64,000 nt of DNA from Streptomyces sp. Act143. Its GTDB lineage: Bacteria; Actinomycetota; Actinomycetes; Streptomycetales; Streptomycetaceae. Positions 8,453 through 16,836 of this stretch are shown here, piece by piece. The notes below the pieces were generated by a model that searched no databases, was not told where the DNA came from, and saw nothing but the letters and a program-made list of their open reading frames with translations. The position numbers and the translations under genes are program-made. How positions within the stretch are numbered: the first letter of the stretch is position 1; every line of letters starts with the position of its first letter. The stretch spans positions 3,180,627 to 3,244,626 of the forward strand of contig NZ_QFRX01000001.1 in NCBI RefSeq assembly GCF_003143935.1, in the 5' to 3' direction.

Positions 8453-9161
8453 GCGCACCGTCCGCGGCGGGCACGCGCGCGTAGGCGTCGGAGGACCTGA
8501 GGCGGGTCCAGTGGGCGGTCGGCCATACGATCCAGTCGGCGCGGCCGATCACCTCGCCGACCGGGATCATGCCGCCGCCGGGCGAGCCCAGGTGGTCGCG
8601 GGAGTCGCTGGAGCGGCTGCGGTGGTCGCCGAGGACGAAGAGGGTGCCGTCGGGCACGACGACGTCGAAGGACACCGTCGACGGGCTGTCACCGGGGTAC
8701 AGGAACGTCGACTCGTCGACCGACCGGCCGTTCACCTCGATCCTCCCCTTCTTGTCGCAGCAGACCACGTGGTCTCCCCCCACCCCCACGACGCGCTTGA
8801 TGTAGTCCGCATCCCCGAAATACCCGGATCCGTCGAACACGACCACATCCCCGCGGCGCGGCTCGGCACCGAAACGGTACGCCAACTTATTTACGAGAAC
8901 GCGGTCCCCGATCCTCAATCCGTTTTCCATGGATCCGCTGGGAATCTGGAAGGGTTGCGCCACGAAAGCGTTGAGAAGCAGCAAAAACAGCAGGCAGACC
9001 AGCGCACTCAGGGTGATCCGCCCACCGGGGAGCCAGTCGGTGAGCCGCGACAGCAACGCAAAACGCGACCGTTCCTCCTGACCTCCTGTGTCCGAGATCT
9101 CCTCGGAATCGGAAGGGCGGGAGGAGCGGTCGCGCTCCGTCTGCTGTGCTTCGGTGTCCAT
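8445..9161 (-). CDS. sipW: Type I signal peptidase (SipW position)
   Basis: A 238-residue signal peptidase I. A membrane segment spans about 50-66; catalytic S77 lies in QIPSGSMENGL and lysine K122 in YIKRVVGVGGD, followed by VLGDHRSRSSDSRDH. Unlike the three other copies here it has no C-terminal membrane segment, which matches SipW of S. lividans. It is first of the sipW-X-Y group, 47 bases downstream of rplS on the same strand, and overlaps sipX by 8 bases. The four enzymes probably share secreted substrates with different preferences. Confidence 0.93.
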   Translation of the reverse strand: MDTEAQQTERDRSSRPSDSEEISDTGGQEERSRFALLSRLTDWLPGGRITLSALVCLLFLLLLNAFVAQPFQIPSGSMENGLRIGDRVLVNKLAYRFGAEPRRGDVVVFDGSGYFGDADYIKRVVGVGGDHVVCCDKKGRIEVNGRSVDESTFLYPGDSPSTVSFDVVVPDGTLFVLGDHRSRSSDSRDHLGSPGGGMIPVGEVIGRADWIVWPTAHWTRLRSSDAYARVPAADGAHG

Positions 9162-9208
9162 CGGGGCCAGATGCTATCCGGCCCCTCTGTGGAGCCCCGA
9201 ACGCGAGA

Positions 9209-9559
9209 TCAGTTCTCGCGCTTCTCCTTGATCTTCGCGGCCTTGCCGCGCAGCTCGCGCAGGTAGTACAGCTTCGCGCGACGGACGTCACCGCGGGTGA
9301 CGAGCTCGATCTTCTCGACGATCGGGGTGTGCACCGGGAAGGTGCGCTCGACGCCGACGGAGAACGAGACCTTGCGGACCGTGAAGGTCTCGCGGACACC
9401 GGCGCCCTGGCGACGGATGACTACGCCCTTGAACTGCTGCACACGGGAGCGGTTGCCCTCGATGACGCGGACGTGGACGTTGACGGTGTCACCCGGGCGG
9501 AAGGCCGGGATGTCGCTGCGCAGCGACGCGCTGTCGACGGAGTCGAGCAGGTGAGACAT
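9209..9559 (-). CDS. rplS: 50S ribosomal protein L19
   Basis: A 116-residue L19, beginning [20 protein letters not shown] with the family core [20 protein letters not shown] and [20 protein letters not shown], and ending with the basic tail [12 protein letters not shown]. It lies at the 30S-50S interface. The ATG at 9559 is chosen because it gives the family length and has GAAGAAAG upstream; an extension to 9586 adds nothing conserved. It follows rpsP-khpA-rimM-trmD in the common bacterial order and precedes the signal peptidases. Confidence 0.97.
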   Translation of the reverse strand: MSHLLDSVDSASLRSDIPAFRPGDTVNVHVRVIEGNRSRVQQFKGVVIRRQGAGVRETFTVRKVSFSVGVERTFPVHTPIVEKIELVTRGDVRRAKLYYLRELRGKAAKIKEKREN

Positions 9560-9692
9560 TTCGTCTGCTTTCTTCGCCCATGCCACAGGTCATAGGCGGG
9601 AGATAGGTGTTTCATGAGGAGCTGTCCGTGTCGGGGCGGGCGTCGTGTCCCCCTGTGGCAGGGGCGCACGCCGGACGACGCACAACAGCGGT

Positions 9693-10526
9693 CTATTCTT
9701 CCACGCCCTCGACCCGACGCCAAAATCGGCCGTACGGCTCCCCCGCCGGGTCCGGCGCCCAGCCCAGGATGGAGAGCATCTCGCGGTCCTTCTTGTCGAA
9801 GGCCTTGGGGTCGCAGCGCTCGATGAGGTCGGGCCGGTGGGCCGTGGTGCGCTTGAGGGCCTCGTCGCGTCGCCAGCGGGCGATCTTCCCGTGGTGGCCG
9901 CTGAGCAGCGTCTCCGGGATCTCCCGGCCGCGCCAGGCGGGCGGCTTGGTGTAGACGGGGCCTTCCAGGAGGTTCGCCATGGCGCCGGGCGCGAAGGAGT
10001 CGTCCCGGTGGGACTCGGCGTTGCCGAGGACGCCGGGCAGCAGCCGCGCCACGGCCTCGGTGATGACCAGGACGGCCGCCTCGCCGCCGGCGAGGACGTA
10101 GTCGCCGATGGACACCTCGTAGACGGGCATGCGGGTGGCGTACTCGTCGATGACCCGGCGGTCGATGCCCTCGTAGCGGGCCGGGGTGAAGACCAGCCAG
10201 GGCCGCTCGGAGAGCTCGACGGCGAGTTCCTGGGTGAAGGGGCGTCCGCTGGGCGTCGGGACGATGAGGGCGGGCGCGTGGGAGCCCGTCTCGTAGCCGT
10301 CGGCCAGCACGGAGTCCAGCGCGTCCCCCCAGGGTTCGGTCTTCATGACCATGCCCGGGCCGCCGCCGTAGGGGGTGTCATCGACGGTGTTGTGCCGGTC
10401 GTACGTCCACGCGCGCAGGTCGTGCACCTGGACGTTGAGCTGTCCACGCGCGCGTGCCTTGCCGACGAGGGAGACGTTGAGGGGTTCGAGGTACTCGGGG
10501 AAGATCGTGACGACGTCGAGTCTCAT
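9693..10526 (-). CDS. trmD: tRNA (guanine-N1)-methyltransferase TrmD
   Basis: A 277-residue SPOUT-class enzyme that methylates G37 of tRNAs with S-adenosylmethionine, preventing frameshifting. It starts [20 protein letters not shown] and carries the trefoil-knot cofactor region [20 protein letters not shown], with [12 protein letters not shown] and GRPFTQELA also typical. Its ATG overlaps the rimM stop (ATGA). Length is near the family range (about 240-280). Confidence 0.97.
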   Translation of the reverse strand: MRLDVVTIFPEYLEPLNVSLVGKARARGQLNVQVHDLRAWTYDRHNTVDDTPYGGGPGMVMKTEPWGDALDSVLADGYETGSHAPALIVPTPSGRPFTQELAVELSERPWLVFTPARYEGIDRRVIDEYATRMPVYEVSIGDYVLAGGEAAVLVITEAVARLLPGVLGNAESHRDDSFAPGAMANLLEGPVYTKPPAWRGREIPETLLSGHHGKIARWRRDEALKRTTAHRPDLIERCDPKAFDKKDREMLSILGWAPDPAGEPYGRFWRRVEGVEE

Positions 10527-11068
10527 GCGCTGTCGTCCCTGGACGAGGCGATCTCGGCCCGGTCGTCGATCAGCCCGGGCGGCGGCGTGATGACCGCCTT
10601 CTGCTCCTCCAGGTCGATCTCGGTGACGATCTCCGCCACGAACGGGATCATCACCTCACTGCCGTCGGGCCGCTCCACGATGAAGAGGTCCTGCGAGGGC
10701 AGGTGCGAGATCTCGGTGATCCGGCCGACCTCCACGCCGTCCGCGGTGACCACGTCCAGGTCGATCAGCTGGTGGTCGTAGTACTCGTCCTCGTCCTCCG
10801 GCAGCTCCTCCGGGTCGACCTCGGCGATCAGGAGGGTGTTGCGGAGGGCCTCGGCGGCGGTGCGGTCCTTGACGCCCTCGAAGCGCAGGAGGAGCCGGCC
10901 GCTGTGGACCCGGCCGGTCTCGATGGTGAGGGGGCCGGTGGCGGCGGGATCGGTGGCGAGCACGGCGCCGGGAGCGAGCCTGAGCTCCGGCTCGTCGGTC
11001 CGGACCTCGACGGTGACCTCGCCCTTGATGCCGTGGGCACGGCCGATGCGAGCGACTACGAGCTGCAC
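10523..11068 (-). CDS. rimM: 16S rRNA processing protein RimM
   Basis: A 181-residue RimM, from [20 protein letters not shown] (RimM domain) through a C-terminal PRC-barrel region ([20 protein letters not shown]...[17 protein letters not shown]). It assists maturation of the 30S head and binds S19. The GTG at 11068 follows AGGAG by 11 bases; the longer frame to 11203 is rejected because it runs across the khpA 3' end. The stop overlaps the trmD start. Confidence 0.95.
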   Translation of the reverse strand: MQLVVARIGRAHGIKGEVTVEVRTDEPELRLAPGAVLATDPAATGPLTIETGRVHSGRLLLRFEGVKDRTAAEALRNTLLIAEVDPEELPEDEDEYYDHQLIDLDVVTADGVEVGRITEISHLPSQDLFIVERPDGSEVMIPFVAEIVTEIDLEEQKAVITPPPGLIDDRAEIASSRDDSA

Positions 11069-11162
11069 TTTTCGAAGATCTCCTGATCGATCGTACGTAC
11101 GACTACGGGCCGGGGACGGCACAGAGGCCCTCCCCGGCCCGAGCCGGTGCTGCGTTGTGACG

Positions 11163-11402
11163 TCAGCGGACGTGGTCCACGTCGACGAGGTCGACGCGGA
11201 CACCGCGACCGCCGATGGCGCCCACGACGGTGCGCAGAGCGCGCGCGGTGCGGCCGTTGCGGCCGATCACCTTGCCGAGGTCGTCGGGGTGGACCCGGAC
11301 CTCGAGCACGCGTCCGCGGCGCAGGTTGCGGGATGCGACCTGCACATCGTCAGGGTTGTCGACGATGCCCTTCACGAGGTGCTCGAGAGCCTCCTCGAGC
11401 AT
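11163..11402 (-). CDS. khpA: KH-domain RNA-binding protein KhpA
   Basis: A 79-residue single KH domain: [19 protein letters not shown], then the GxxG loop in [19 protein letters not shown]. Homologues bind RNA as a dimer with KhpB/EloR and affect cell elongation in other Gram-positive bacteria. It starts 2 bases after the rpsP stop and is co-transcribed with the ribosomal and tRNA-modification genes. Function in Streptomyces is inferred from the family only. Confidence 0.93.
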   Translation of the reverse strand: MLEEALEHLVKGIVDNPDDVQVASRNLRRGRVLEVRVHPDDLGKVIGRNGRTARALRTVVGAIGGRGVRVDLVDVDHVR

Positions 11403-11404
11403 GC

Positions 11405-11824
11405 TCAGGCCTCGGTCGACTCGGACTCGGCCGCGGCCTCGTCCTTCTTCTCAGCCTTCTTCTTCTGGGTGATGGCCTCACCCTTGCCCTCGTCGTCGCC
11501 ACCAAGGGCCTCGAACGAGGGGCGCGCCTTCTTGGGCTCGGCGACGAGCAGCGGAGCCGGGGCGGGCTCGCCCTTGAACTTCTGCCAGTCGCCGGTCTTC
11601 TTCAGGATGGCGAGCACGGGCTCGGTCGGCTGCGCGCCGACACCCAGCCAGTAGGCGACGCGCTCGGCGTCGACCTCGATGCGCGACGGGTTCTGCACCG
11701 GGTGGTACAGACCGATCTCCTCGATCGCACGGCCGTCACGGCGAGTGCGGGAGTCGGCGACGACGATGCGGTAGTGAGGCGAACGGATCTTGCCCAGACG
11801 CTTCAGCTTGATCTTGACTGCCAC
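11405..11824 (-). CDS. rpsP: 30S ribosomal protein S16
   Basis: A 139-residue S16. The conserved body is [40 protein letters not shown] and [15 protein letters not shown]. The last 45 residues form an actinobacterial extension alternating acidic and lysine-rich stretches ([16 protein letters not shown]). The GTG at 11824 has AGGAG about 11 bases upstream. It heads the rpsP-khpA-rimM-trmD-rplS cluster, and a strong 28-bp hairpin insulates it from the upstream gene. Confidence 0.97.
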   Translation of the reverse strand: MAVKIKLKRLGKIRSPHYRIVVADSRTRRDGRAIEEIGLYHPVQNPSRIEVDAERVAYWLGVGAQPTEPVLAILKKTGDWQKFKGEPAPAPLLVAEPKKARPSFEALGGDDEGKGEAITQKKKAEKKDEAAAESESTEA

Positions 11825-11997
11825 GGGAGTGGGTTCTCCTGGTTTTGACGTGGTTGGGCACGGCGAGAAAGCCGCGTGGGGTTGCGGTACCCGAGTGCCC
11901 GACGGACGCGTCAGCCGGAGGAGAGAGGGGTCCTGTGCGGCTGTCGAGTACAGCTAGCCATTGTGCCACACCCCGCGGGTCGCGTCGGACCGAGGCT

Positions 11998-12059
11998 GCC
12001 GTGGGGCATGCCTGACGGGCACCCGGCGCTTCGGGTGCCCGTCAGGCATGCCCCACGGC
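11998..12059 (-). terminator. Perfect 28-bp stem-loop downstream of the SprT-like gene
   Basis: Left arm 11998-12025 (starting GCCGTGGGGCATGCC) and right arm 12032-12059 are exact reverse complements over 28 bases with a 6-base loop (GCGCTT). It starts about 40 bases past the stop of the SprT-like gene and about 170 bases before the rpsP start, so it most simply ends the SprT-like transcript. There is no U-tract, as is common in Streptomyces. The stem is far longer than other terminators in the window, and being symmetric it would act in both directions. Confidence 0.8.
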
Positions 12060-12099
12060 GCTGCTCCCGGCACCCACGAGATGCCGGCACCGCGCGTGG

Positions 12100-12696
12100 C
12101 TACGCCGCCCCGACGACCTCCGGGATGCGGAACGGCTTGCCGCATCCGCCGCACATGATCGGCGCCTGCGCCAGCACCGACGGGACGACCCGTACGTTGC
12201 GGCCGCAGTCGCAGACGGCCTTCACTCGCACTCCGCCGCCGGACGAGCCGTGCCGGGCGGCCGGGCCGCGGAAGGTGCTGGAGGTGTCGGCGGAGGTGGC
12301 CGCCGTGTGCGCCTTCAGGGCGCGGTGGAGGCGGTCGATCGTCGGCCGGTAGCGGCGCTTCGCCTCGGGGTTGAGGGTGACCAGCGAGAAGCCGCTGCTC
12401 GGGTGCGGCTCGTCGGGGTGGTCCAGGCCCAGTTCCTCGGCGATCGCGAGGAATCTGCGGTTGTGGTAGCGGCCGGCGCGGGAGGTGTCACGGACGCCGC
12501 GGGCGGCGGCGATCCCATGGACTGCCTCATGGAGCAGTCGCTCGAAGGAGAGTTCGTGCCCGCACGCGGACGACGACTCCCCGATCAGGGACTCTGGCGC
12601 GGCGAGGTCCGGCAGCTCGGGGTGGTACCGCTGAATGTCGGCCCACGCCTGCGCCAGCTCGGCGGCGAGAACAGGTGGTGTCTGTGTCGTGCTCAC
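12100..12696 (-). CDS. SprT-like zinc metalloprotein
   Basis: A 198-residue protein beginning at GTG 12696 (STTQTPPVLAAELAQAW). It has the SprT pattern: HEAVHGIAAARG (HExxH zinc motif) followed 15-20 residues later by a third histidine in GRYHNRRFLAIAEELGL, and a C-terminal zinc ribbon CDCG...CGGCGK. Eukaryotic SPRTN cleaves DNA-protein crosslinks; bacterial relatives are largely uncharacterised. The start is uncertain: no good Shine-Dalgarno is seen and the frame continues to 12759. It stands alone on its strand, with a long gap upstream and a strong hairpin downstream. Confidence 0.75.
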   Translation of the reverse strand: MSTTQTPPVLAAELAQAWADIQRYHPELPDLAAPESLIGESSSACGHELSFERLLHEAVHGIAAARGVRDTSRAGRYHNRRFLAIAEELGLDHPDEPHPSSGFSLVTLNPEAKRRYRPTIDRLHRALKAHTAATSADTSSTFRGPAARHGSSGGGVRVKAVCDCGRNVRVVPSVLAQAPIMCGGCGKPFRIPEVVGAA

Positions 12697-13292
12697 GTAA
12701 TGACAACGAGCCGGAGGGCTCCAGTGTTCCGATTCCGGGGCATCCCAAATAATTTGCACGTACCCGTCAGTTGCCGCTGATGCGTCCTGACGAGGGCGGG
12801 TGCGCTGATCTGCGGAGAAGCCTCACAGCTCCTACCAAGGCGGTACGTAGTCCGATATACGCCCCGGCGCGTAGACGGTGTCCGCGCGCCGGGGCGAGTG
12901 AGGTCCGCGGATGCGCAAGAGGCGTTTCGGTCGCTCTCCCGCCGGAAGGGCGCTACCTCAGTAAGCGCATGCGACGACCGCGACGTTACCCGGCGCTCGC
13001 CCGCCGTCCGGCACCGCCCCGTCCCCAGCGACCAGACGCCTTACGGTCACCGCGTGCCCAACCGGCCTGACCTCGCCTTCCCGTACGAGGAGGTGGACGG
13101 CGCGCGGTCCCACGTTGCCGGAATGTGAAATCTCGTCACCGGCACCGCCGAGCCGCAAGCGGGGCCCTACGGCCTCTGGACGTGGGGACGGACGCGGAGT
13201 TTGCTGGGCAATGCGGGGGGAGTGCGAGCGCATGTCACGGGGGCCATGGAAACGGGCACAGGGGCAACTCTCGGCGGATTGGGGCGCTTTCG
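12697..13292. other. 596-base divergent intergenic region
   Basis: No convincing gene lies between the divergent SprT-like and methyltransferase genes. Short open frames on both strands (for example 12898-13128 plus and 12958-13299 minus) lack ribosome binding sites and recognisable composition. The only clear structure is a perfect 11-bp inverted repeat, GCCCCGGCGCG at 12861-12871 with its complement at 12885-12895 and a 13-base loop. It could be an RNA hairpin or an operator. Promoters for both flanking genes must be here, but I could not pick convincing -10/-35 pairs. Confidence 0.6.
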
Positions 13293-14150
13293 ATGACACC
13301 TACGCTCGTGCGGCAGCACCTGGCTCACGGGGGAGCAGCAGCCCGCGTGGACTCAGGAGCACGCGCGCGTGACTGGTCCGAGATCCAGGAGCGGATGCTG
13401 GTCCCGCTCTACGAGGCCGTCTACGAGCGACTCGATGTGGGCGACGGCACCAGGCTTCTGGGCCTGGGCTGCGGCAGCGGTCTGGCCCTCCTCATGGCCG
13501 CCTCCAGAGGGGCCGCGGTCACCGGCGTCGAAGCCTCCCGCCCGGAACGGCTGGCCCTGGCCCGGGAGCGGCTGCTTCCCGAGGCGTGGGGCGCACGCGC
13601 GCGTGGGGACACGCGGTTGATCGAGGGCGCACCACAGGACGCGGCCGACGCGGAGACGCCCGCGTACACCCTGGTGACCGCTTTCGAGCCCATCGGGTGT
13701 CTGGCGGGCGACTCGGAGGGGCTCGGCGAGCTGTTGCAGGCAGCGACCCCGCTCGCCGAGCGCGGGGCGCCCGTGGTGCTCGCCGGCTGGGGTCCGCCGG
13801 AACGTTGCGCCACGTCGTCCGTGCTGCGGGTGGCCACCAAGCTGGCCGATCCGCTGCGCAGCGCGGGCAGTTGGCGCCCCGCCCTTCGCGACGACCTGGA
13901 GGAGGTCGCGCAGCGGTCGGGGCTGAAGCCGGACGGCTCCGGGCGGGTGGCGTGCCCCTTCGGGTACGCGGACCTGGACAACGCCGTCAAGGGCCTGTTG
14001 TCGACCGGCCTCTTCGACGCGGCGATCGCCGCGACGGACCAGGCGCAGGTCGACAAGGAGCTGGCGGAGGCACTCCATCCGTACCAGCGGCGGGACGGGA
14101 CGGTGTGGATGCCGAACGTGTTCAGGTATCTCATCGCGCGCGTGCCGTGA
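13293..14150 (+). CDS. SAM-dependent methyltransferase (class I)
   Basis: A 285-residue protein. Motif I is LLGLGCGSGLALLMAASRGA, followed by the acidic strand end VTGVEASRPERLALARERLL, so the Rossmann methyltransferase fold is clear. The C-terminal part (DAAIAATDQAQVDKELAEAL) is not diagnostic and the substrate is unknown. The ATG at 13293 has GGGGCG upstream and gives the expected N-terminal region; an open frame back to 13125 is not used. It is a single plus-strand gene followed after 82 bases by a lipoprotein gene. Confidence 0.8.
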   Translation: MTPTLVRQHLAHGGAAARVDSGARARDWSEIQERMLVPLYEAVYERLDVGDGTRLLGLGCGSGLALLMAASRGAAVTGVEASRPERLALARERLLPEAWGARARGDTRLIEGAPQDAADAETPAYTLVTAFEPIGCLAGDSEGLGELLQAATPLAERGAPVVLAGWGPPERCATSSVLRVATKLADPLRSAGSWRPALRDDLEEVAQRSGLKPDGSGRVACPFGYADLDNAVKGLLSTGLFDAAIAATDQAQVDKELAEALHPYQRRDGTVWMPNVFRYLIARVP

Positions 14151-14232
14151 ACAACATGGCCTGAACCGGGCGCTGCGGCCCGCCGCCCGCTTCGTTGCAC
14201 AGGGTCCGTTTCCCCTGCGCACAGGAGCTGTT

Positions 14233-14802
14233 GTGCCCTTCCGCAAGACCGCGCTGCCCCTCGCCCTCGTCGCCCTCACCCTCACCGCCGGCTGCGGCGG
14301 CGGGGACGACGGCGTCGACGCGAAGAGCCCGGCGAAGTCGTCACCGTCGGCCACTGAAGCGCTCGCCCCCGGCGAGAGCGTCACGGGCAAGGTCGCCGAG
14401 GACCCCGGCACGGTCACGTACACGATCGCGGCCCGGAAGGTCGACGTCGGCACCGAGGCCGAGGCGCTCAAGGCGGTGTCGGAACCGGCGAAGGCCAAGG
14501 GCCTGGTGCTGGCCACCGCCCATGTCACGTACACCCACCAGGGCGGCCCGGCCCTCACCGACTCCCCCGAGGTCGGTGACGGCACCACGCTCTTCGCGGA
14601 CGGGCAGCGCGGCGCGATCCTCATCGGCGCCGCCGAGGACGCCGCGGGCTGCGAGGACCCGTACGACGTGGAGAGCTGGAAGGAGGGCGAGAGCCACACG
14701 TTCTGCGAGACGTATCTCGTGCCCGCGCACGCCAGGAACGTGGAGGTCCACTGGTCGGAGAAGGACGACGAGCCGTACGTCTGGGCCTTCCCGCAGGCCT
14801 AG
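14233..14802 (+). CDS. Putative lipoprotein
   Basis: A 189-residue secreted protein. The GTG at 14233 has AGGAG 8 bases upstream; the N terminus PFRKTALPLALVALTLTAGC is a lipoprotein signal with lipobox LTAGC (Cys21). The mature part has a DUF4352-like beta-strand pattern (ESVTGKVAEDPGTVTYTIAA, and two cysteines in GCEDPYDVES and HTFCETYLV that may form a disulfide). No enzymatic motif is seen. Its stop overlaps the ftsH stop on the other strand in the palindrome CCTAGG. Confidence 0.75.
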   Translation: MPFRKTALPLALVALTLTAGCGGGDDGVDAKSPAKSSPSATEALAPGESVTGKVAEDPGTVTYTIAARKVDVGTEAEALKAVSEPAKAKGLVLATAHVTYTHQGGPALTDSPEVGDGTTLFADGQRGAILIGAAEDAAGCEDPYDVESWKEGESHTFCETYLVPAHARNVEVHWSEKDDEPYVWAFPQA

Positions 14803-16730
14803 GCCTCGTCCTTCGTCAGCCGGGTGATCCCCGCGATCCGGTACGCGTCCGCCTCCTCCAGCGTCTCGTTCTCCAGCAGGGCCCGGGCGAGGGCGTCCAA
14901 CTGGCCGCGGTGGTCGCGGAGTTTGCGGCAGGCCTCCTCGTAGCAGTCGTCGACGATGCGGCGCATCTCGCCGTCGATCACATCGAGGGTCTGCGGGGCG
15001 GCCGAGAGCCCGTAGGCCTGCTGGGCGTCGTTGGGCAGCGCCGAGAGCCTGCCCACCCGTTCGCTCATGCCCCAGCGCGCGACCATGCCGCGCGCGATGT
15101 TGGTGACCTGTTCCAGGTCGTTCTCCGCGCCGGTCGTGATCACGCCGTACACGACCTGCTCGGCGGCCATGCCGCCCAGGGCGCCGATGATCCGGCCGCG
15201 CAAGTACTCCTCGGTGTAGGCGTACTTGTCGGCGTCCGGCGTCGACAGCGTCACGCCCAGCGCCCGCCCGCGCGGCACGATCGTGATCTTGCGGACCGGG
15301 TCGGCGCCCGGCTGCAACATGCCCAGCAGGGCGTGACCGCTCTCGTGATAGGCAGTGCGGCGGCGCTCCTCCTCGGGCATCACCAGCGGGCGTTCGGCGC
15401 CGAGCTGGACCTTCTCCAGCGCCTCCGAGAGGTCGGTCTGCGTCACCGTCTCCTGTTTGCGCTTGACCGCGAGGAGGGCGGCCTCGTTGGCGAGGTTGGC
15501 GAGTTCGGCGCCGGTCATGCCCGGGGTCGTGCGGGCCACCTGGGCGAGGTCCACGCCGGCGGCCAGCGGGATCTGCCGGGTGTGGATCTCCAGGATCGCC
15601 TCGCGCCCGCCCCGGTCGGGCGGCGAGACCTGTACGACCCGGTCGAAGCGGCCGGGGCGGGTCAGGGCGGGGTCCAGGATGTCGGCGCGGTTGGTGGCCG
15701 CGATGACGATGACTCCCTCGGAGCCGGAGAAACCGTCCATCTCGGTGAGGATCTGGTTGAGGGTCTGCTCGCGCTCGTCGTGGCCGCCCATGCCGGAGCC
15801 GCCGCCGCGGGCCCGGCCGATGGTGTCGATCTCGTCGATGAAGATGATCGACGGGGCCACCTTGCGGGCCTCGGCGAACAGCTCCCGCACACGTGAGGCA
15901 CCGACGCCCACGATCATCTCGATGAACTCCGAGGCGGACGCCGAGAAGAACGGCACGTCCGCCTCACCGGCCACCGCGCGCGCCAGCAGCGTCTTGCCGG
16001 TGCCGGGCGGCCCCGCGAGCAGCACGCCGCGCGGCATCTTCGCGCCCATCCGGCGATAGGCGTCGGGGTTCTTCAGGAAGTCGACGACGTCGTTGAGCTC
16101 GCCCTCGACCTCGTCGATGCCGGCCACGTCCGCGAAGGTCGTGCGCTTCTCCCCCGCCTCGATCGGTTTGGGCGGCGCCTTGCGGCCGAGCATGCCGCCC
16201 GCGCCGCCGAGCCCCGCGCTCATCCGCCGCGCGATGAAGATCCACAGCACGATCAGCAGCAGCATCGGGGCCAGCGAGATCAGCAGGTTGGCCAGAAAGC
16301 TGCGGTGCTGGACGACGGGTTCCGCCGTGACCGTGACGTTGTGCTTGGTCAGATCCTCCCAGAGCTGGTCGTCCGCGAAGGTCGGCCGCTCGGTGTTGAA
16401 CTTGGTGTACTTGCCGTCGCCCTCCGGGTTGTCCTGCTCCTTCTTGAGCTGGCCCTGGATCGCGTCGCCCTTGGCGTAGATCTTGCTGACGTTCCCGGCG
16501 TCGACCTGCTTGCTGAACTCGGTGTACGAAATCGTCGGCTCGTCGCCCTCGTTGAAGAAGGACAGCACGAGGTTGGCGATCAGGAACACGACGAGCGCGG
16601 TGACGACCAGGCTCCACCAGCCGCCGCGCGGCCTGCGCCCACCGGGGGACGGCTTCTGCGGCTCCTCCGGGGTGCCCTCGGTACGCCAGAGCTGGTCCGG
16701 GGACTTGCGAGGCGGCGCAGGGTTGGTCAT
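14799..16730 (-). CDS. ftsH: ATP-dependent zinc metalloprotease FtsH
   Basis: A 643-residue membrane AAA+ protease. Two membrane segments (about 39-58 and 147-167) flank an extracytoplasmic loop; the AAA domain has Walker [18 protein letters not shown], Walker [16 protein letters not shown] and the [22 protein letters not shown]; the protease domain has the zinc site [11 protein letters not shown] and the third ligand region [17 protein letters not shown]. It degrades misfolded membrane proteins and short-lived regulators. The C terminus is short, without the long tail of the other Streptomyces FtsH I recall in the folate gene region, so this is probably the second paralogue. It is a single gene between two convergent or terminated units. 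Confidence 0.95.
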   Translation of the reverse strand: MTNPAPPRKSPDQLWRTEGTPEEPQKPSPGGRRPRGGWWSLVVTALVVFLIANLVLSFFNEGDEPTISYTEFSKQVDAGNVSKIYAKGDAIQGQLKKEQDNPEGDGKYTKFNTERPTFADDQLWEDLTKHNVTVTAEPVVQHRSFLANLLISLAPMLLLIVLWIFIARRMSAGLGGAGGMLGRKAPPKPIEAGEKRTTFADVAGIDEVEGELNDVVDFLKNPDAYRRMGAKMPRGVLLAGPPGTGKTLLARAVAGEADVPFFSASASEFIEMIVGVGASRVRELFAEARKVAPSIIFIDEIDTIGRARGGGSGMGGHDEREQTLNQILTEMDGFSGSEGVIVIAATNRADILDPALTRPGRFDRVVQVSPPDRGGREAILEIHTRQIPLAAGVDLAQVARTTPGMTGAELANLANEAALLAVKRKQETVTQTDLSEALEKVQLGAERPLVMPEEERRRTAYHESGHALLGMLQPGADPVRKITIVPRGRALGVTLSTPDADKYAYTEEYLRGRIIGALGGMAAEQVVYGVITTGAENDLEQVTNIARGMVARWGMSERVGRLSALPNDAQQAYGLSAAPQTLDVIDGEMRRIVDDCYEEACRKLRDHRGQLDALARALLENETLEEADAYRIAGITRLTKDEA

Positions 16731-16781
16731 ATCCGGACGTTACGACAGGAAAGCCGCGCCGGCATGCCCGCTTACGACGCC

Positions 16782-16811
16782 GGGGGCACCCCTCCGCAGA
16801 GGGGCGCCCCC
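16782..16811 (-). terminator. Terminator downstream of ffh
   Basis: GGGGGCACCCCTC (16782-16794) pairs with GAGGGGCGCCCCC (16799-16811) around a CGCA tetraloop: 13 pairs, one of which is a U-G wobble on the minus-strand RNA. It lies 26 bases past the ffh stop and upstream of ftsH. Confidence 0.75.
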
Positions 16812-16836
16812 AGGGACGTACGACAGGCCGGGACCG

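Noticed and set aside
12898..13299. Short frames in the SprT-methyltransferase gap
   Set aside because: No ribosome binding site, no conserved-looking sequence and composition like the opposite-strand noise.
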